From: Bacillota bacterium
GTDB lineage: Bacteria; Bacillota; Clostridia; Caldicoprobacterales; DTU083
Length of the DNA stretch: 64,000 nucleotides
NCBI GenBank assembly: GCA_029549985.1
Contig: JAKPIB010000037.1
Location: 94,365-158,364, forward strand
Reading direction: 5' to 3'
Shown here: positions 55,396 through 63,348 of the stretch, piece after piece
How the letters are laid out: each line of letters opens with the position of its first letter
Numbering within the stretch: the stretch's first letter is position 1
Made by a program: the position numbers and the translations under genes
The notes under the pieces: model-generated
The model's database searches: none
Seen by the model: the letters and a program-made list of their open reading frames with translations, nothing else
Told to the model about the DNA's origin: nothing

Positions 55396-55476
55396 TGATA
55401 CTTGTATGGTTACAAGGTGAATCATGTTTTTTGCATATAGATTCAGCGACTATAAGAGGAAAAGGAGTATGAAAGA

Positions 55477-56784
55477 ATGAAAAACCACCTGAAACGAATC
55501 GTTCTGGCATGTCTTATGCTATCATTGCTGATGACGGGCCTGCTTGCCGGTTGCAGCAGGGGGACAGGCAATGAATCAACTCCGTCTCCGTCTGCGGGGG
55601 AGACTCCGGAGCCATCAGGCGGCCAATCGCCTGAACCGACCGAGCCTGCGGCATCACCCTCTCCGACCCCGGGGTCCGAGTTTACTATCCCGGATGTCAG
55701 CTTCCAGCAATACGACATACCTGACAACGCTGCGCTGGCCTTTGTGAAGGATATGAAAATCGGCTGGAACCTTGGGAACACATTTGACGCGGTCGATTGC
55801 GACTGGCTCAACAACGAGCTGGATTATGAATCCGCCTGGGCCGGGGTAAAGACTACGGAGGCAATGATCAAGGCTATAAAGGATGCCGGCTTCAACACCG
55901 TCCGCATCCCGGTATCCTGGCACAACCATGTGAGGGGCGAGGATCATACGATCAGCGAGCTGTGGCTTGACAGGGTGCAGGAGGTAGTTGATTATGTGAT
56001 CAACAACGGGATGTACGTAATCATAAACATCCATCATGATATGGGCAAGGATTACATATATACCTCCAGCGAATACCTTGACCAATCCCTCCATTATGTG
56101 AAGAGGATCTGGACCCAGGTGGCCGAAAGGTTCAAGGACTACGATGAAAAGATGATCTTCGAGTCACTGAACGAGCCCCGTATGGTAGGCTCTCAATACG
56201 AATGGTGGCTGGATGAGAAAAAGGATGAATGCAAGGATGCGGTCGAAGCTCTCAACAAGCTCAACCAGGCCTTCGTGGACGTCGTCCGGGCTTCGGGTGG
56301 CAATAACGCCAGCCGGTACCTGATGGTGCCCGGGTATGCCGCATCATACAGCGGAGCCCTTAACTCCGGCTTTGCCCTGCCCAAAGATAAGGTGGCCGAC
56401 AAGCTGATAGTTTCAGTGCATGCTTATACACCCTACAACTTCGCCCTTGAGGCAGGCGGTGTGAACAAGTTCAACCTGAAGAGCTCGGGCAGCACCGGGG
56501 AGATAAACAGCTTCATGGACAGGCTGCACAGCAAGTTCATATCAAAGGGCATACCTGTCGTGATTGGAGAGTTCGGCGCTAGGAACAAGAACAACAATAC
56601 CCAGGACAGGATCGACTACGCCACCTACTATGTGGCAGCAGCAAGGGCAAGGGGCATCACCTGCATCTGGTGGGACAACAATGCCTTCACCGGCAACGGC
56701 GAACTGTTCGGGCTCTTCAACAGGAAGACCATGAGCTGGCCCTATCCTGAAATAGTCGAAGGCATGATGAAGTACGCCGACTGA
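55477..56784 (+). CDS. Lipoprotein GH5 endoglucanase
   Basis: A 435-residue lipoprotein cellulase-like enzyme. The signal peptide ends in lipobox LLAGC (Cys26); a Pro/Ser/Glu/Thr-rich spacer of about 45 residues separates it from a GH5 (subfamily 4-like) barrel beginning GWNLGNTFDA. The acid/base is Glu233 in LNEPR and the nucleophile Glu365 in VIGEFG. There is no carbohydrate-binding module. Together with the C-terminally anchored GH5 upstream, it gives two surface-held glucanases attached by different means. A bidirectional hairpin at 56861-56900 ends the unit. Confidence 0.94.
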   Translation: MKNHLKRIVLACLMLSLLMTGLLAGCSRGTGNESTPSPSAGETPEPSGGQSPEPTEPAASPSPTPGSEFTIPDVSFQQYDIPDNAALAFVKDMKIGWNLGNTFDAVDCDWLNNELDYESAWAGVKTTEAMIKAIKDAGFNTVRIPVSWHNHVRGEDHTISELWLDRVQEVVDYVINNGMYVIINIHHDMGKDYIYTSSEYLDQSLHYVKRIWTQVAERFKDYDEKMIFESLNEPRMVGSQYEWWLDEKKDECKDAVEALNKLNQAFVDVVRASGGNNASRYLMVPGYAASYSGALNSGFALPKDKVADKLIVSVHAYTPYNFALEAGGVNKFNLKSSGSTGEINSFMDRLHSKFISKGIPVVIGEFGARNKNNNTQDRIDYATYYVAAARARGITCIWWDNNAFTGNGELFGLFNRKTMSWPYPEIVEGMMKYAD

Positions 56785-56860
56785 TCAGCAGGAGCCGGAT
56801 GCAAGCAGATTGAGATTGGAAAATGTTAGTTGTTGAAGCATAGAAAACTGATAAAGCAAA

Positions 56861-56900
56861 AAGCAAGGGGGGTCTGCCCAACAGGCAGCCCTCCTTGCTT
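56861..56900. terminator. Bidirectional hairpin between convergent GH5 and membrane-protein genes
   Basis: A long imperfect stem pairs 56861-56878 (AAGCAAGGGGGG then TCTGCC) with 56884-56900 (GGCAGCCCTCCTTGCTT). On the minus strand it is followed by a T-rich stretch (TTTTTGCTTTA complement region 56850-56860); on the plus strand no T run follows. Confidence 0.75.
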
Positions 56901-56936
56901 TACGTACAGATCCATGCTCGCTCAAATGCCAGCGAT

Positions 56937-57443
56937 CTAAGCTTTTCTCACGAACTTGTGGATATAGAAGCTCAAAAACCTTGTATACAGGTAATCGTAT
57001 ATGTAGAACACCAGTATGGCGGGAAGGATTAGATATTGCAGTGGGATCACGGATACGATGACCCTGGCGAAGAGCCTGGTATACAGGAGATAAAGTGCAG
57101 CTGCGGCCAGTGCGAGAAAGGCACCTTTCAGGATATATTCAGGCACAGGCCTTTTGAGGGACTCGGTGTAGTATTTCACCAGCCCGTACAGGCCGAAAAA
57201 GACCGCATAAGGCAATACTGCCGGCTTGTCGGGGAGAAGCAGGAAGGCCAAAAGGGTGGTCGCGCCATAGAACAGCCAGCCTGCCCCGATGCCTGCCTCA
57301 ACTATCACAAAGGAGACAAACAGGGAGCTTGCCCCATAAAAAAACAAGGTATTTGTCTGTACATAGGCGGCACCGAAGAGGGTCAACAGGTTCAGGGCGC
57401 CGAAGATGCCGCCCAGGGCTACGGTTTTTGATTTCCTGTCCAT
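56937..57443 (-). CDS. Small multi-pass membrane protein, third gene of the DUF5685 operon
   Basis: A 168-residue protein with five or six hydrophobic helices (for example NLLTLFGAAYVQTNTLFFYG and ILKGAFLALAAAALYLLY) and short basic loops. I do not recognise the family; its general look resembles small substrate-binding subunits of ECF-type systems or YybS-like proteins, but no diagnostic motif is present. It lies 12 bases after the J-protein gene, and both are almost certainly co-transcribed with the DUF5685 gene. Confidence 0.7.
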   Translation of the reverse strand: MDRKSKTVALGGIFGALNLLTLFGAAYVQTNTLFFYGASSLFVSFVIVEAGIGAGWLFYGATTLLAFLLLPDKPAVLPYAVFFGLYGLVKYYTESLKRPVPEYILKGAFLALAAAALYLLYTRLFARVIVSVIPLQYLILPAILVFYIYDYLYTRFLSFYIHKFVRKA

Positions 57444-57455
57444 AGCTCGATACTC

Positions 57456-58079
57456 CTAGCAGCAGGAGATCAGATCCCCTCCCATGCATTCACAGCAGCA
57501 ATCACACAGATACAAGGTAGCGCAGAAGTTGCATATATCTGATGTCGTATCCTGATGGTCAGTGGTCCTGTAGGTGCGGTATCCCTGGGTCCGGGCAAAG
57601 AGGCTGCTCAAGGTATTGCGGTACTCCATATTGCCCGGGTCCATGTTGACTGCTGTCGTTATATTGTTGTAAGCCTGATTGTAGTTGCCCCGCCTTAAGT
57701 CGATGATTCCCCTTAGAAAAAACCATTCGGCATTCCGCATCCCTATATTATTCAGTATTCTTTCTGCTTCGGCGATATTACCAAGGTTTATTTGGTTCCT
57801 GACCTGCTGGAAGGTATATGCGTGGCTGCCGTCAGAACCGCTGTAGCTGTTGCTGCGGCTGCTGTCATAGCCGCTATAGCCGGCCCTGTAGCTGCCTGTG
57901 TTCTTCATAAGCATTTCGTAGGCCTCGTTGATTTCCTTCAGCTTTTCTTCCGCCAGGTCAGAAAGAGGATTGTCCCTGTACTGGTCAGGATGATATTTTT
58001 TGACGAGCTCCTTATACGCCCGTTTTATCTCCTCCTCCGATGCACCCTCCCTGACTCCCAATACCTTGTACGGATTCAT
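57456..58079 (-). CDS. J-domain protein with TPR-like region and cysteine-rich tail
   Basis: A 207-residue DnaJ-type co-chaperone. A classic J domain fills residues 2-62 with the HPD motif at 30-32, so it should stimulate Hsp70 (DnaK). A Ser/Gly/Tyr-rich linker follows, then a TPR-like helical repeat ([20 protein letters not shown]). The last 25 residues hold nine cysteines (CNFC, CDCCCEC, CC), a possible metal-binding or redox site; it is not the DnaJ zinc-finger arrangement. It overlaps the DUF5685 gene by four bases, which implies coupled translation. Confidence 0.88.
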   Translation of the reverse strand: MNPYKVLGVREGASEEEIKRAYKELVKKYHPDQYRDNPLSDLAEEKLKEINEAYEMLMKNTGSYRAGYSGYDSSRSNSYSGSDGSHAYTFQQVRNQINLGNIAEAERILNNIGMRNAEWFFLRGIIDLRRGNYNQAYNNITTAVNMDPGNMEYRNTLSSLFARTQGYRTYRTTDHQDTTSDICNFCATLYLCDCCCECMGGDLISCC

Positions 58080-58939
58080 ATGCCTGCTCCTTTGCTAAGT
58101 ACTTGGTCGGTCTTTTTGTACATCCCGCCGTATATTATGTTATCCAACAGGGGCCTGTTTCGTTTGATATCAAGTGATTCATATGCCTCGCACACCTGCT
58201 TCAGGGAGTACCTGAGCACAAAGCCGATCTGGTCCCTGATGACCTCCAGGGCTGGATCAAGGGCCTTGTTGCCTGCCAGGTACTGCTGCACGAGGGGATT
58301 GTAGCAGCCTCTTTTCATATCCTGCTCCAGGTCATCAAGGGCATCGATGGTATATAGCCACTTGCCTGTGTTATAGCCAAGCTGCTCAAGGCGCTGCCTG
58401 TCCTGCCCGTCCAGGCCGTCAAGTCCGGCTATGACTGCCGCCAGGAGCTCGGAAAAGGGCCGCGAGGCCATATCTATCGAATCGCAATGGTTTTTCTCCA
58501 GCTTTCTGAGCTCTTCCAGCGAGCTTTTGATGCATTTGTCAAGCTGAGGGAATCTGCGTTTGGCTTTCCTGTAAGCCGGGTAAAGGGCGGGAAGCGCTGT
58601 CAGAGCCCTGGGGCTTTTGTCCCTGAGGTCATCGATCAGGTTATGATATGCCAGCAGAACATTCACACCGGCCGCATATTCCATTATGCTGCTCCGGGCA
58701 ATGACCGGTATCCTTCTGAAAGGCCTGGTGATGCAGTATCCCGGCTGCAAACCGGTATCATCCTCACCCAGGGATGACAAAAGCAAGCATAGAAATGTGC
58801 AGTCATAGCTGAGGATAAATCTAGCAGCCTGGCCGTACCGGGCTGAAATGCACTTGCACAATCCGCAGTAATACGCTCTGAAAAGCTCAAATTCCCCGAT
58901 TTTCATCTCCGGCTTGTCCGGCTTTATGTATCCAAACAT
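58076..58939 (-). CDS. DUF5685-family protein with isoprenoid-synthase-like aspartate motifs
   Basis: A 287-residue, mostly alpha-helical protein matching the DUF5685 opening ([28 protein letters not shown]). Family function is not established. Two aspartate-rich motifs stand out: DDLRD at 103-107 and [13 protein letters not shown] at 199-211. The second resembles the second metal-binding motif of squalene/phytoene synthases (pattern Arg-Asp-x-x-Glu-Asp-x-x-Arg-Gly). A class I isoprenoid-synthase-like fold is therefore possible, but this is my inference. Cysteines at 25, 28 and 30 may bind a metal. It is the first gene of the three-gene minus-strand operon. Confidence 0.85.
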   Translation of the reverse strand: MFGYIKPDKPEMKIGEFELFRAYYCGLCKCISARYGQAARFILSYDCTFLCLLLSSLGEDDTGLQPGYCITRPFRRIPVIARSSIMEYAAGVNVLLAYHNLIDDLRDKSPRALTALPALYPAYRKAKRRFPQLDKCIKSSLEELRKLEKNHCDSIDMASRPFSELLAAVIAGLDGLDGQDRQRLEQLGYNTGKWLYTIDALDDLEQDMKRGCYNPLVQQYLAGNKALDPALEVIRDQIGFVLRYSLKQVCEAYESLDIKRNRPLLDNIIYGGMYKKTDQVLSKGAGI

Positions 58940-58969
58940 AACACGCTGCGCCTTCTTTTGTTTCTTATT

Positions 58970-58998
58970 ATATTAGCAAATTCCGGCTGCCAATTCAA
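58970..58998 (-). promoter_or_regulatory. Candidate promoter for the DUF5685 operon
   Basis: On the minus strand TTGAAT (58998-58993) and TAATAT (58975-58970) with a 17-base spacer, about 30 bases before the start codon. A perfect TATAAT overlaps three bases further on but at 20-base spacing. Confidence 0.5.
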
Positions 58999-59055
58999 TG
59001 AACAATGGGACAAGGCGCTGTATATGAGCCGTATGATATGAATGGCCGGCATCAG

Positions 59056-60618
59056 TCAGATGCCCCGCCGGGAGCCTGCTCTTCTGAACCTGGCCAGGAG
59101 GGTCGGAGGAAACCCTTTGAGCGCAAAAATCGACAGGATGTAGGAAGCGATGCCCGGCACAAAGGAGGCTGTCAGGCACAGGTACGATGGCAGACCCTTG
59201 GCCAGGCAGAACTTGTAAGCTGCCGACGTCACACTTGTCATAAGGAAGGCGGAAAAGCCGGGCTTGAGCAGCCAGTCCACGGTGTTGAAGGGAAGCCTGA
59301 TGGCGGGCAGGGCGGTAGAGAGGTTGAGCAGGCAAACGACGATGCTGCTTGCAAAGAAGCCGGCAATGTAGCCGTAGATACCGATACCCGGCATGGCGAT
59401 AAGAAAATACGAGCAAATGAGCTGTATGAGGCTCCCTATTATAAAATGGACCGCAGCCCTGTTTTGCTTACCGAGCCCGTTCAGGATCCCGGATGAGGTA
59501 TGCTGGAGCGCATATGCGACCAGGCCCAGGGATACAGGGACGATAAGCTCGCCCACCATAGGCTGGCCATACAGCAGATCGCCCAACGGGCGGCCGAGAG
59601 AGATAAGGACCGCTACTGAAGGAAAGGCTGTGAAGGTCGTTATCATAAGTGCCTTGTCAGTCTTGTCCTGAAGCCCCCTTAAGTTGTCTGTCGCCACATT
59701 CTCCGACAGGTTGGGAATCATATTGACCTGCAGGGCGTTTGTGACCACAAAGGGCATGAATAGAAGCGGCATCACCATGCCGGTCAATATGCCGAAGAGC
59801 CCTATGGCTTCTTCCACAGGCATCCCACCTGCGACCAGGCGCTGGGGGATTATGACTGAGTTCGCCGACTGGAGGACGGAGGAGACAAGGCGTGTACCGG
59901 TTATCGGAAGGGCAATGGCGACAAGGTCGCGCAGGACCCTGCTTTTTCCGGGCATAGCTGTATCCTTGCCCGGCCTGGGCCCGAAGATCCCATATGTATA
60001 ATGAAGATATGCAAGGCTCGCCAGATCGCCCATGACGGTCCCCAGCATTACGAGGGCGGCGGTGACTGCCAGGCTGAATCTGGGAGCTGCCCAATAGAGC
60101 AGGGCCAGGGATACGCCCATCCTGACGAACTGCTCCAGTATCTCAGCCAGTGCAGGCGGGCGGACGGACTTTATGCCGTAGAAGTACCCCTTCAGCACGA
60201 CGACAAGGCTTATGATGATCAGGCTGGGGAGCAGGGCGATCATTGCGCCCCGGGCCCTTATGTCCTTTATGATATGCACTGAAACCGGGTTTATAGCCAG
60301 CAGGAGGATGACAGATACGGTCAGTGAGACAGCGGCGGATAGCCTGAGGGCAGTGGAGACCGTGCGGTGTACACCGCTGACATCGCCCCTGGCGTTCTTT
60401 TCGGCAACCAGGCGGGACACGGCAACAGGCAGGCCTGAGGATGTCAATGCTATTGCCGTGAAAAACAAGGGATATACCAGTTGAATAAGCCCCATTCCCT
60501 GGGGACCTATGAGCCTGCTCACCAAAATCCTGTACACAAAGCCCGAAACTCTGACAATAAAATTGGCAACCGTCATAACGACAGTACCGTATAACAAGGA
60601 TCCGGATTCAGCCTTCAA
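59056..60618 (-). CDS. SpoVB/MurJ-like polysaccharide flippase
   Basis: A 520-residue membrane protein of the MOP superfamily with about 14 helices. The opening (LLYGTVVMTVANFIVRVSGF, RILVSRLIGPQGMGLIQLVY) matches stage V sporulation protein B and related lipid-linked sugar flippases. SpoVB acts in spore cortex formation; MurJ-type paralogues flip lipid II in vegetative cells, and the two are hard to separate by eye. I place the start at TTG 60618 after GGGGGA; the ATG at 60642 has no ribosome-binding site. It is not obviously in an operon. Confidence 0.88.
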   Translation of the reverse strand: MKAESGSLLYGTVVMTVANFIVRVSGFVYRILVSRLIGPQGMGLIQLVYPLFFTAIALTSSGLPVAVSRLVAEKNARGDVSGVHRTVSTALRLSAAVSLTVSVILLLAINPVSVHIIKDIRARGAMIALLPSLIIISLVVVLKGYFYGIKSVRPPALAEILEQFVRMGVSLALLYWAAPRFSLAVTAALVMLGTVMGDLASLAYLHYTYGIFGPRPGKDTAMPGKSRVLRDLVAIALPITGTRLVSSVLQSANSVIIPQRLVAGGMPVEEAIGLFGILTGMVMPLLFMPFVVTNALQVNMIPNLSENVATDNLRGLQDKTDKALMITTFTAFPSVAVLISLGRPLGDLLYGQPMVGELIVPVSLGLVAYALQHTSSGILNGLGKQNRAAVHFIIGSLIQLICSYFLIAMPGIGIYGYIAGFFASSIVVCLLNLSTALPAIRLPFNTVDWLLKPGFSAFLMTSVTSAAYKFCLAKGLPSYLCLTASFVPGIASYILSIFALKGFPPTLLARFRRAGSRRGI

Positions 60619-60986
60619 GTGTCGATTCCCCCATATGAACATGTATCAGTTAAATCTATTCAGGATGGGTGGACATTATGTATGGCCCGGGCGGAAATAT
60701 ACGTTGTAGCAGAAATATAAAAATGATAAAATAAAAATCACAGGTTGGACATATATATAAACTGTAGACGGATAAGCTGCGGTTCAAAAATAGACAAACC
60801 TTACGAGGTTGGAAAAAATATAGCAAAAGTTGTATAATCTTATGCAAGAGTTGCAAAAAACAGTAAAGCTTTTTTGTTAATAATAGCTATAGCCTAATAT
60901 CGCTTGTACAGATATAATTAAGTGTAGTAAGGGCATTTGCATCATTGCATCGGATAGATGCTAAAATCTATAATGGAGGGGTATTA
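60619..60986 (+). other. Intergenic region with msmX promoter signals
   Basis: A 368-base AT-rich gap between divergent genes. It holds a good promoter (TTGGAA 60809-60814, TATAAT 60833-60838, spacer 18) and a second lone TATAAT at 60913-60918, both toward the sugar ATPase gene; the first would give a 5' leader of about 140 bases. No further gene, known riboswitch or hairpin with a T tail was found. Confidence 0.55.
60809..60838 (+). promoter_or_regulatory. Promoter for the MsmX-type ATPase gene
   Basis: TTGGAA (60809-60814) and a perfect TATAAT (60833-60838) with an 18-base spacer. The downstream leader is long, which leaves room for post-transcriptional control. Confidence 0.6.
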
Positions 60987-62102
60987 ATGGCAAGTGTTAC
61001 TTTCAAAAACATTTACAAGGTTTATGAGGGCGGCGTAACTGCAGTTAGCGACTTTAATTTGAATATAGCCGATAAAGAGTTTATAGTTCTGGTTGGACCT
61101 TCGGGTTGCGGTAAATCGACCACACTCAGGATGGTTGCCGGCCTTGAGGAGATCACGGAAGGTGAGCTGTATATCGGTGACAAGCTGATGAACGATGTAG
61201 CTCCCAAGGACAGAGACATTGCCATGGTGTTCCAGAACTATGCTCTGTATCCTCATATGACCGTATACGACAATATGGCTTTCGGTTTGAAGCTGAGAAA
61301 GACACCCAAGGCTGAAATCGACCGCCGAGTCAAGGAAGCTGCGAAGATCCTTGATATCGAACACTTACTCAACAGAAAGCCCAAAGCATTATCCGGTGGA
61401 CAAAGACAGAGGGTCGCGTTAGGACGTGCTATAGTTCGTGAACCCAAGGTCTTCCTGATGGATGAGCCCTTGTCAAACCTTGACGCAAAGCTCAGAGTCC
61501 AGATGAGGACTGAGATCACCAAGCTGCACAACAGACTTCAGACAACATTCATCTACGTTACCCACGACCAGACAGAGGCTATGACGATGGGTACCAGGAT
61601 AGTTGTCATGAAGGACGGTTTCATACAGCAGGTAGACACTCCTCAGAATCTCTACGACTATCCGATAAATCTCTTTGTTGCAGGCTTCATAGGCAGCCCG
61701 CAGATGAACTTCATAAACGTTACCCTTGTCAAAGAGGAAAACGACGTTTATGCAGTATTTGAAAACAACAAGATCAAGATTCCGGAAGGCAAGGTCAAGA
61801 AATTCAAGGACCTCTCATATATAGGCAAGGAAGTTATCATGGGTATAAGGCCTGAGGATCTGCACGATGAGGAGATCTTCCTCCAGAGCGCACCCGACAG
61901 TACGGTCAAAGCCTATGTAGATGTTGTTGAGCTCATGGGTTCCGAGACCTACCTCTATCTGAATGTGGCCGGTAACAGCCTGACTGCCAGAGTAGACCCC
62001 AGATCCACAGCCAGAACAGGTGATACGATAAGAATAGCAATGGATCCCAACAAGCTGCATTTCTTTGACAAGGATACAGAAGAAACGCTGCTCAACAGAT
62101 AG
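60987..62102 (+). CDS. msmX: Sugar ABC transporter ATP-binding protein, MsmX/UgpC family
   Basis: A 371-residue ATPase of carbohydrate importers. Walker A is GPSGCGKST, the signature LSGGQRQR, Walker B VFLMDEPLSNLD, with the H-loop in VTHDQTEAM and a C-terminal TOBE/MalK regulatory domain (IRPEDLHDEE). Such ATPases in Bacillus and Clostridia are shared by several sugar importers, and no permease or binding protein is encoded nearby, which fits a multitask role serving oligosaccharides from the GH5 enzymes. ATG 60987 follows GGAGGGG. Codons are less GC-biased than in neighbouring genes, as often in highly expressed genes. A terminator follows. Confidence 0.94.
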   Translation: MASVTFKNIYKVYEGGVTAVSDFNLNIADKEFIVLVGPSGCGKSTTLRMVAGLEEITEGELYIGDKLMNDVAPKDRDIAMVFQNYALYPHMTVYDNMAFGLKLRKTPKAEIDRRVKEAAKILDIEHLLNRKPKALSGGQRQRVALGRAIVREPKVFLMDEPLSNLDAKLRVQMRTEITKLHNRLQTTFIYVTHDQTEAMTMGTRIVVMKDGFIQQVDTPQNLYDYPINLFVAGFIGSPQMNFINVTLVKEENDVYAVFENNKIKIPEGKVKKFKDLSYIGKEVIMGIRPEDLHDEEIFLQSAPDSTVKAYVDVVELMGSETYLYLNVAGNSLTARVDPRSTARTGDTIRIAMDPNKLHFFDKDTEETLLNR

Positions 62103-62131
62103 ACTTTCTAAAGGTTTTTAGGAGGATATTT

Positions 62132-62224
62132 GTGAAAAAAGCAGAAATATTATCTTTGCAGATAATATCTCTGCTTTTTGTTTATACCTGCAAAAAATTG
62201 CATGGTATTTCCTGTGTTCTTTAA
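62132..62224 (+). CDS. Possible 30-residue leader peptide overlapping the msmX terminator
   Basis: A GTG codon at 62132 sits six bases after a perfect AGGAGG (62120-62125) and opens 30 sense codons ending in TAA at 62222-62224. The peptide begins VKKAEILSLQIISLLFVY, moderately hydrophobic. The whole msmX terminator lies inside this frame. It could be a true small protein, a leader peptide whose translation melts the terminator, or chance. No homologue is recognised. Confidence 0.35.
   Translation: MKKAEILSLQIISLLFVYTCKKLHGISCVL
62135..62179 (+). terminator. Rho-independent terminator after msmX
   Basis: GCAGAAATATTATC (62141-62154) pairs with GATAATATCTCTGC (62161-62174) with one mismatch, extended by flanking A and T runs (AAAAAA before, TTTTT after). 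Confidence 0.9.
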
Positions 62225-62262
62225 TCCAACAATTATGTATACTAAAGAGTAGGTGATTTTTG

Positions 62263-63345
62263 ATGCTCACTGAGCGGAGGATGCAGAAAATTATCGACAA
62301 GCTGATCAAAAACGTTCAGATCGACATGGATGTGCTTGATACGAACGGTTTGATCGTAGCGAGCAGCGATGCAGCAAGGGTAGGGGAACTGGATCCAGCG
62401 GTGAAGGAATTCGCCATAGGAGACAACGATGCTATTTTTATCGACAACAACAGGACTTATACCAAGTTTGCGGTTGATAAGAATATGACCTATTTTTTGT
62501 CTGTCGAGGGGACAAACAGGGTGTCCCGCAACTACAGCATGCTTATCGTATCCATGATGGATGCATACCTGAAATCCAACTACCAGAGGCTCGACAAGGA
62601 AGAAGTGATGAGGAGGATCCTGCTGGGCCAGCTGGGAGAGTTGGACCTGCAGGAGCTCGTAAGGGACTATAAGCTGGAGCTGGGATTGCCGAGGGTCGTC
62701 TTCCTCATCAGGACCTTCGGAATGGAAGCGGAGGCTGCCTATCAGATACTGATAAAAGCCTTTCCAAGGAATCAGTGCGATATACTGGTACCCATTGACG
62801 GAATGACAGTATGCTTGGTCAAGGCGATGACCGAGGACATGGAACCTGATGAGCTGATGCAGCTGGGGTCGGCCATTGAGGAGACGATAGAGAACGAAGC
62901 CATGATCAAGGCCTATATCGGCATAGGCAATGTCAGAGACAACCTGTTCAAGCTGGGCGAGTCATACAACGAGGCTGAGAACGCCATAGCGGTCGGTAAG
63001 ATATTCAGCATCAACAACCGTACCTTCAGGTATGACTCACTGCTGCTGGAGCGATTCCTGCACAAGGTTCCTCTTGAGCTTTGTGAGCAGTACAGCAAAA
63101 TAATGTTCACCAAGGAATACAAGAAGCTGCTGAATGAAGAAATGATAACGACCATCGACAAGTTTTTCGAGAACAGCCTCAATCTGAGCGAGACTGCAAG
63201 GCAGCTTTTTATCCATCGCAACACACTGGTGTACAGGCTGGACAAGGTACAGAGGGTCATGGGCCTGGATCTGCGCAACTTTCACGATGCTGTAACGTTT
63301 AAAATAATGATGATGCTGATGGACAGATATATGCAGGAGTGTTGA
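62263..63345 (+). CDS. CdaR/PucR-type transcriptional regulator
   Basis: A 360-residue regulator with an N-terminal putative diacid/sugar-acid sensing domain (about 1-130, DVLDTNGLIVASSD, then KFAVDKNMTYFLSVEG), a GGDEF-like middle domain of the CdaR type (IGIGNVRDNLFKLGESYNEA), and a C-terminal PucR-type helix-turn-helix (NLSETARQLFIHRNTLVYRL, near 305-325). CdaR proteins of Gram-negatives activate glucarate and galactarate genes; targets here are unknown. The adjacent msmX suggests a sugar-uptake regulon. ATG 62263 follows TAGGTGAT by about six bases; the gene ends four bases before ftsE starts. Confidence 0.9.
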   Translation: MLTERRMQKIIDKLIKNVQIDMDVLDTNGLIVASSDAARVGELDPAVKEFAIGDNDAIFIDNNRTYTKFAVDKNMTYFLSVEGTNRVSRNYSMLIVSMMDAYLKSNYQRLDKEEVMRRILLGQLGELDLQELVRDYKLELGLPRVVFLIRTFGMEAEAAYQILIKAFPRNQCDILVPIDGMTVCLVKAMTEDMEPDELMQLGSAIEETIENEAMIKAYIGIGNVRDNLFKLGESYNEAENAIAVGKIFSINNRTFRYDSLLLERFLHKVPLELCEQYSKIMFTKEYKKLLNEEMITTIDKFFENSLNLSETARQLFIHRNTLVYRLDKVQRVMGLDLRNFHDAVTFKIMMMLMDRYMQEC

Positions 63346-63348
63346 TCA

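Noticed and set aside
52331..56784. Cellulosomal enzymes
   Set aside because: No dockerin repeats (Asp/Asn-rich calcium loops) are present in either GH5 protein or the esterase.
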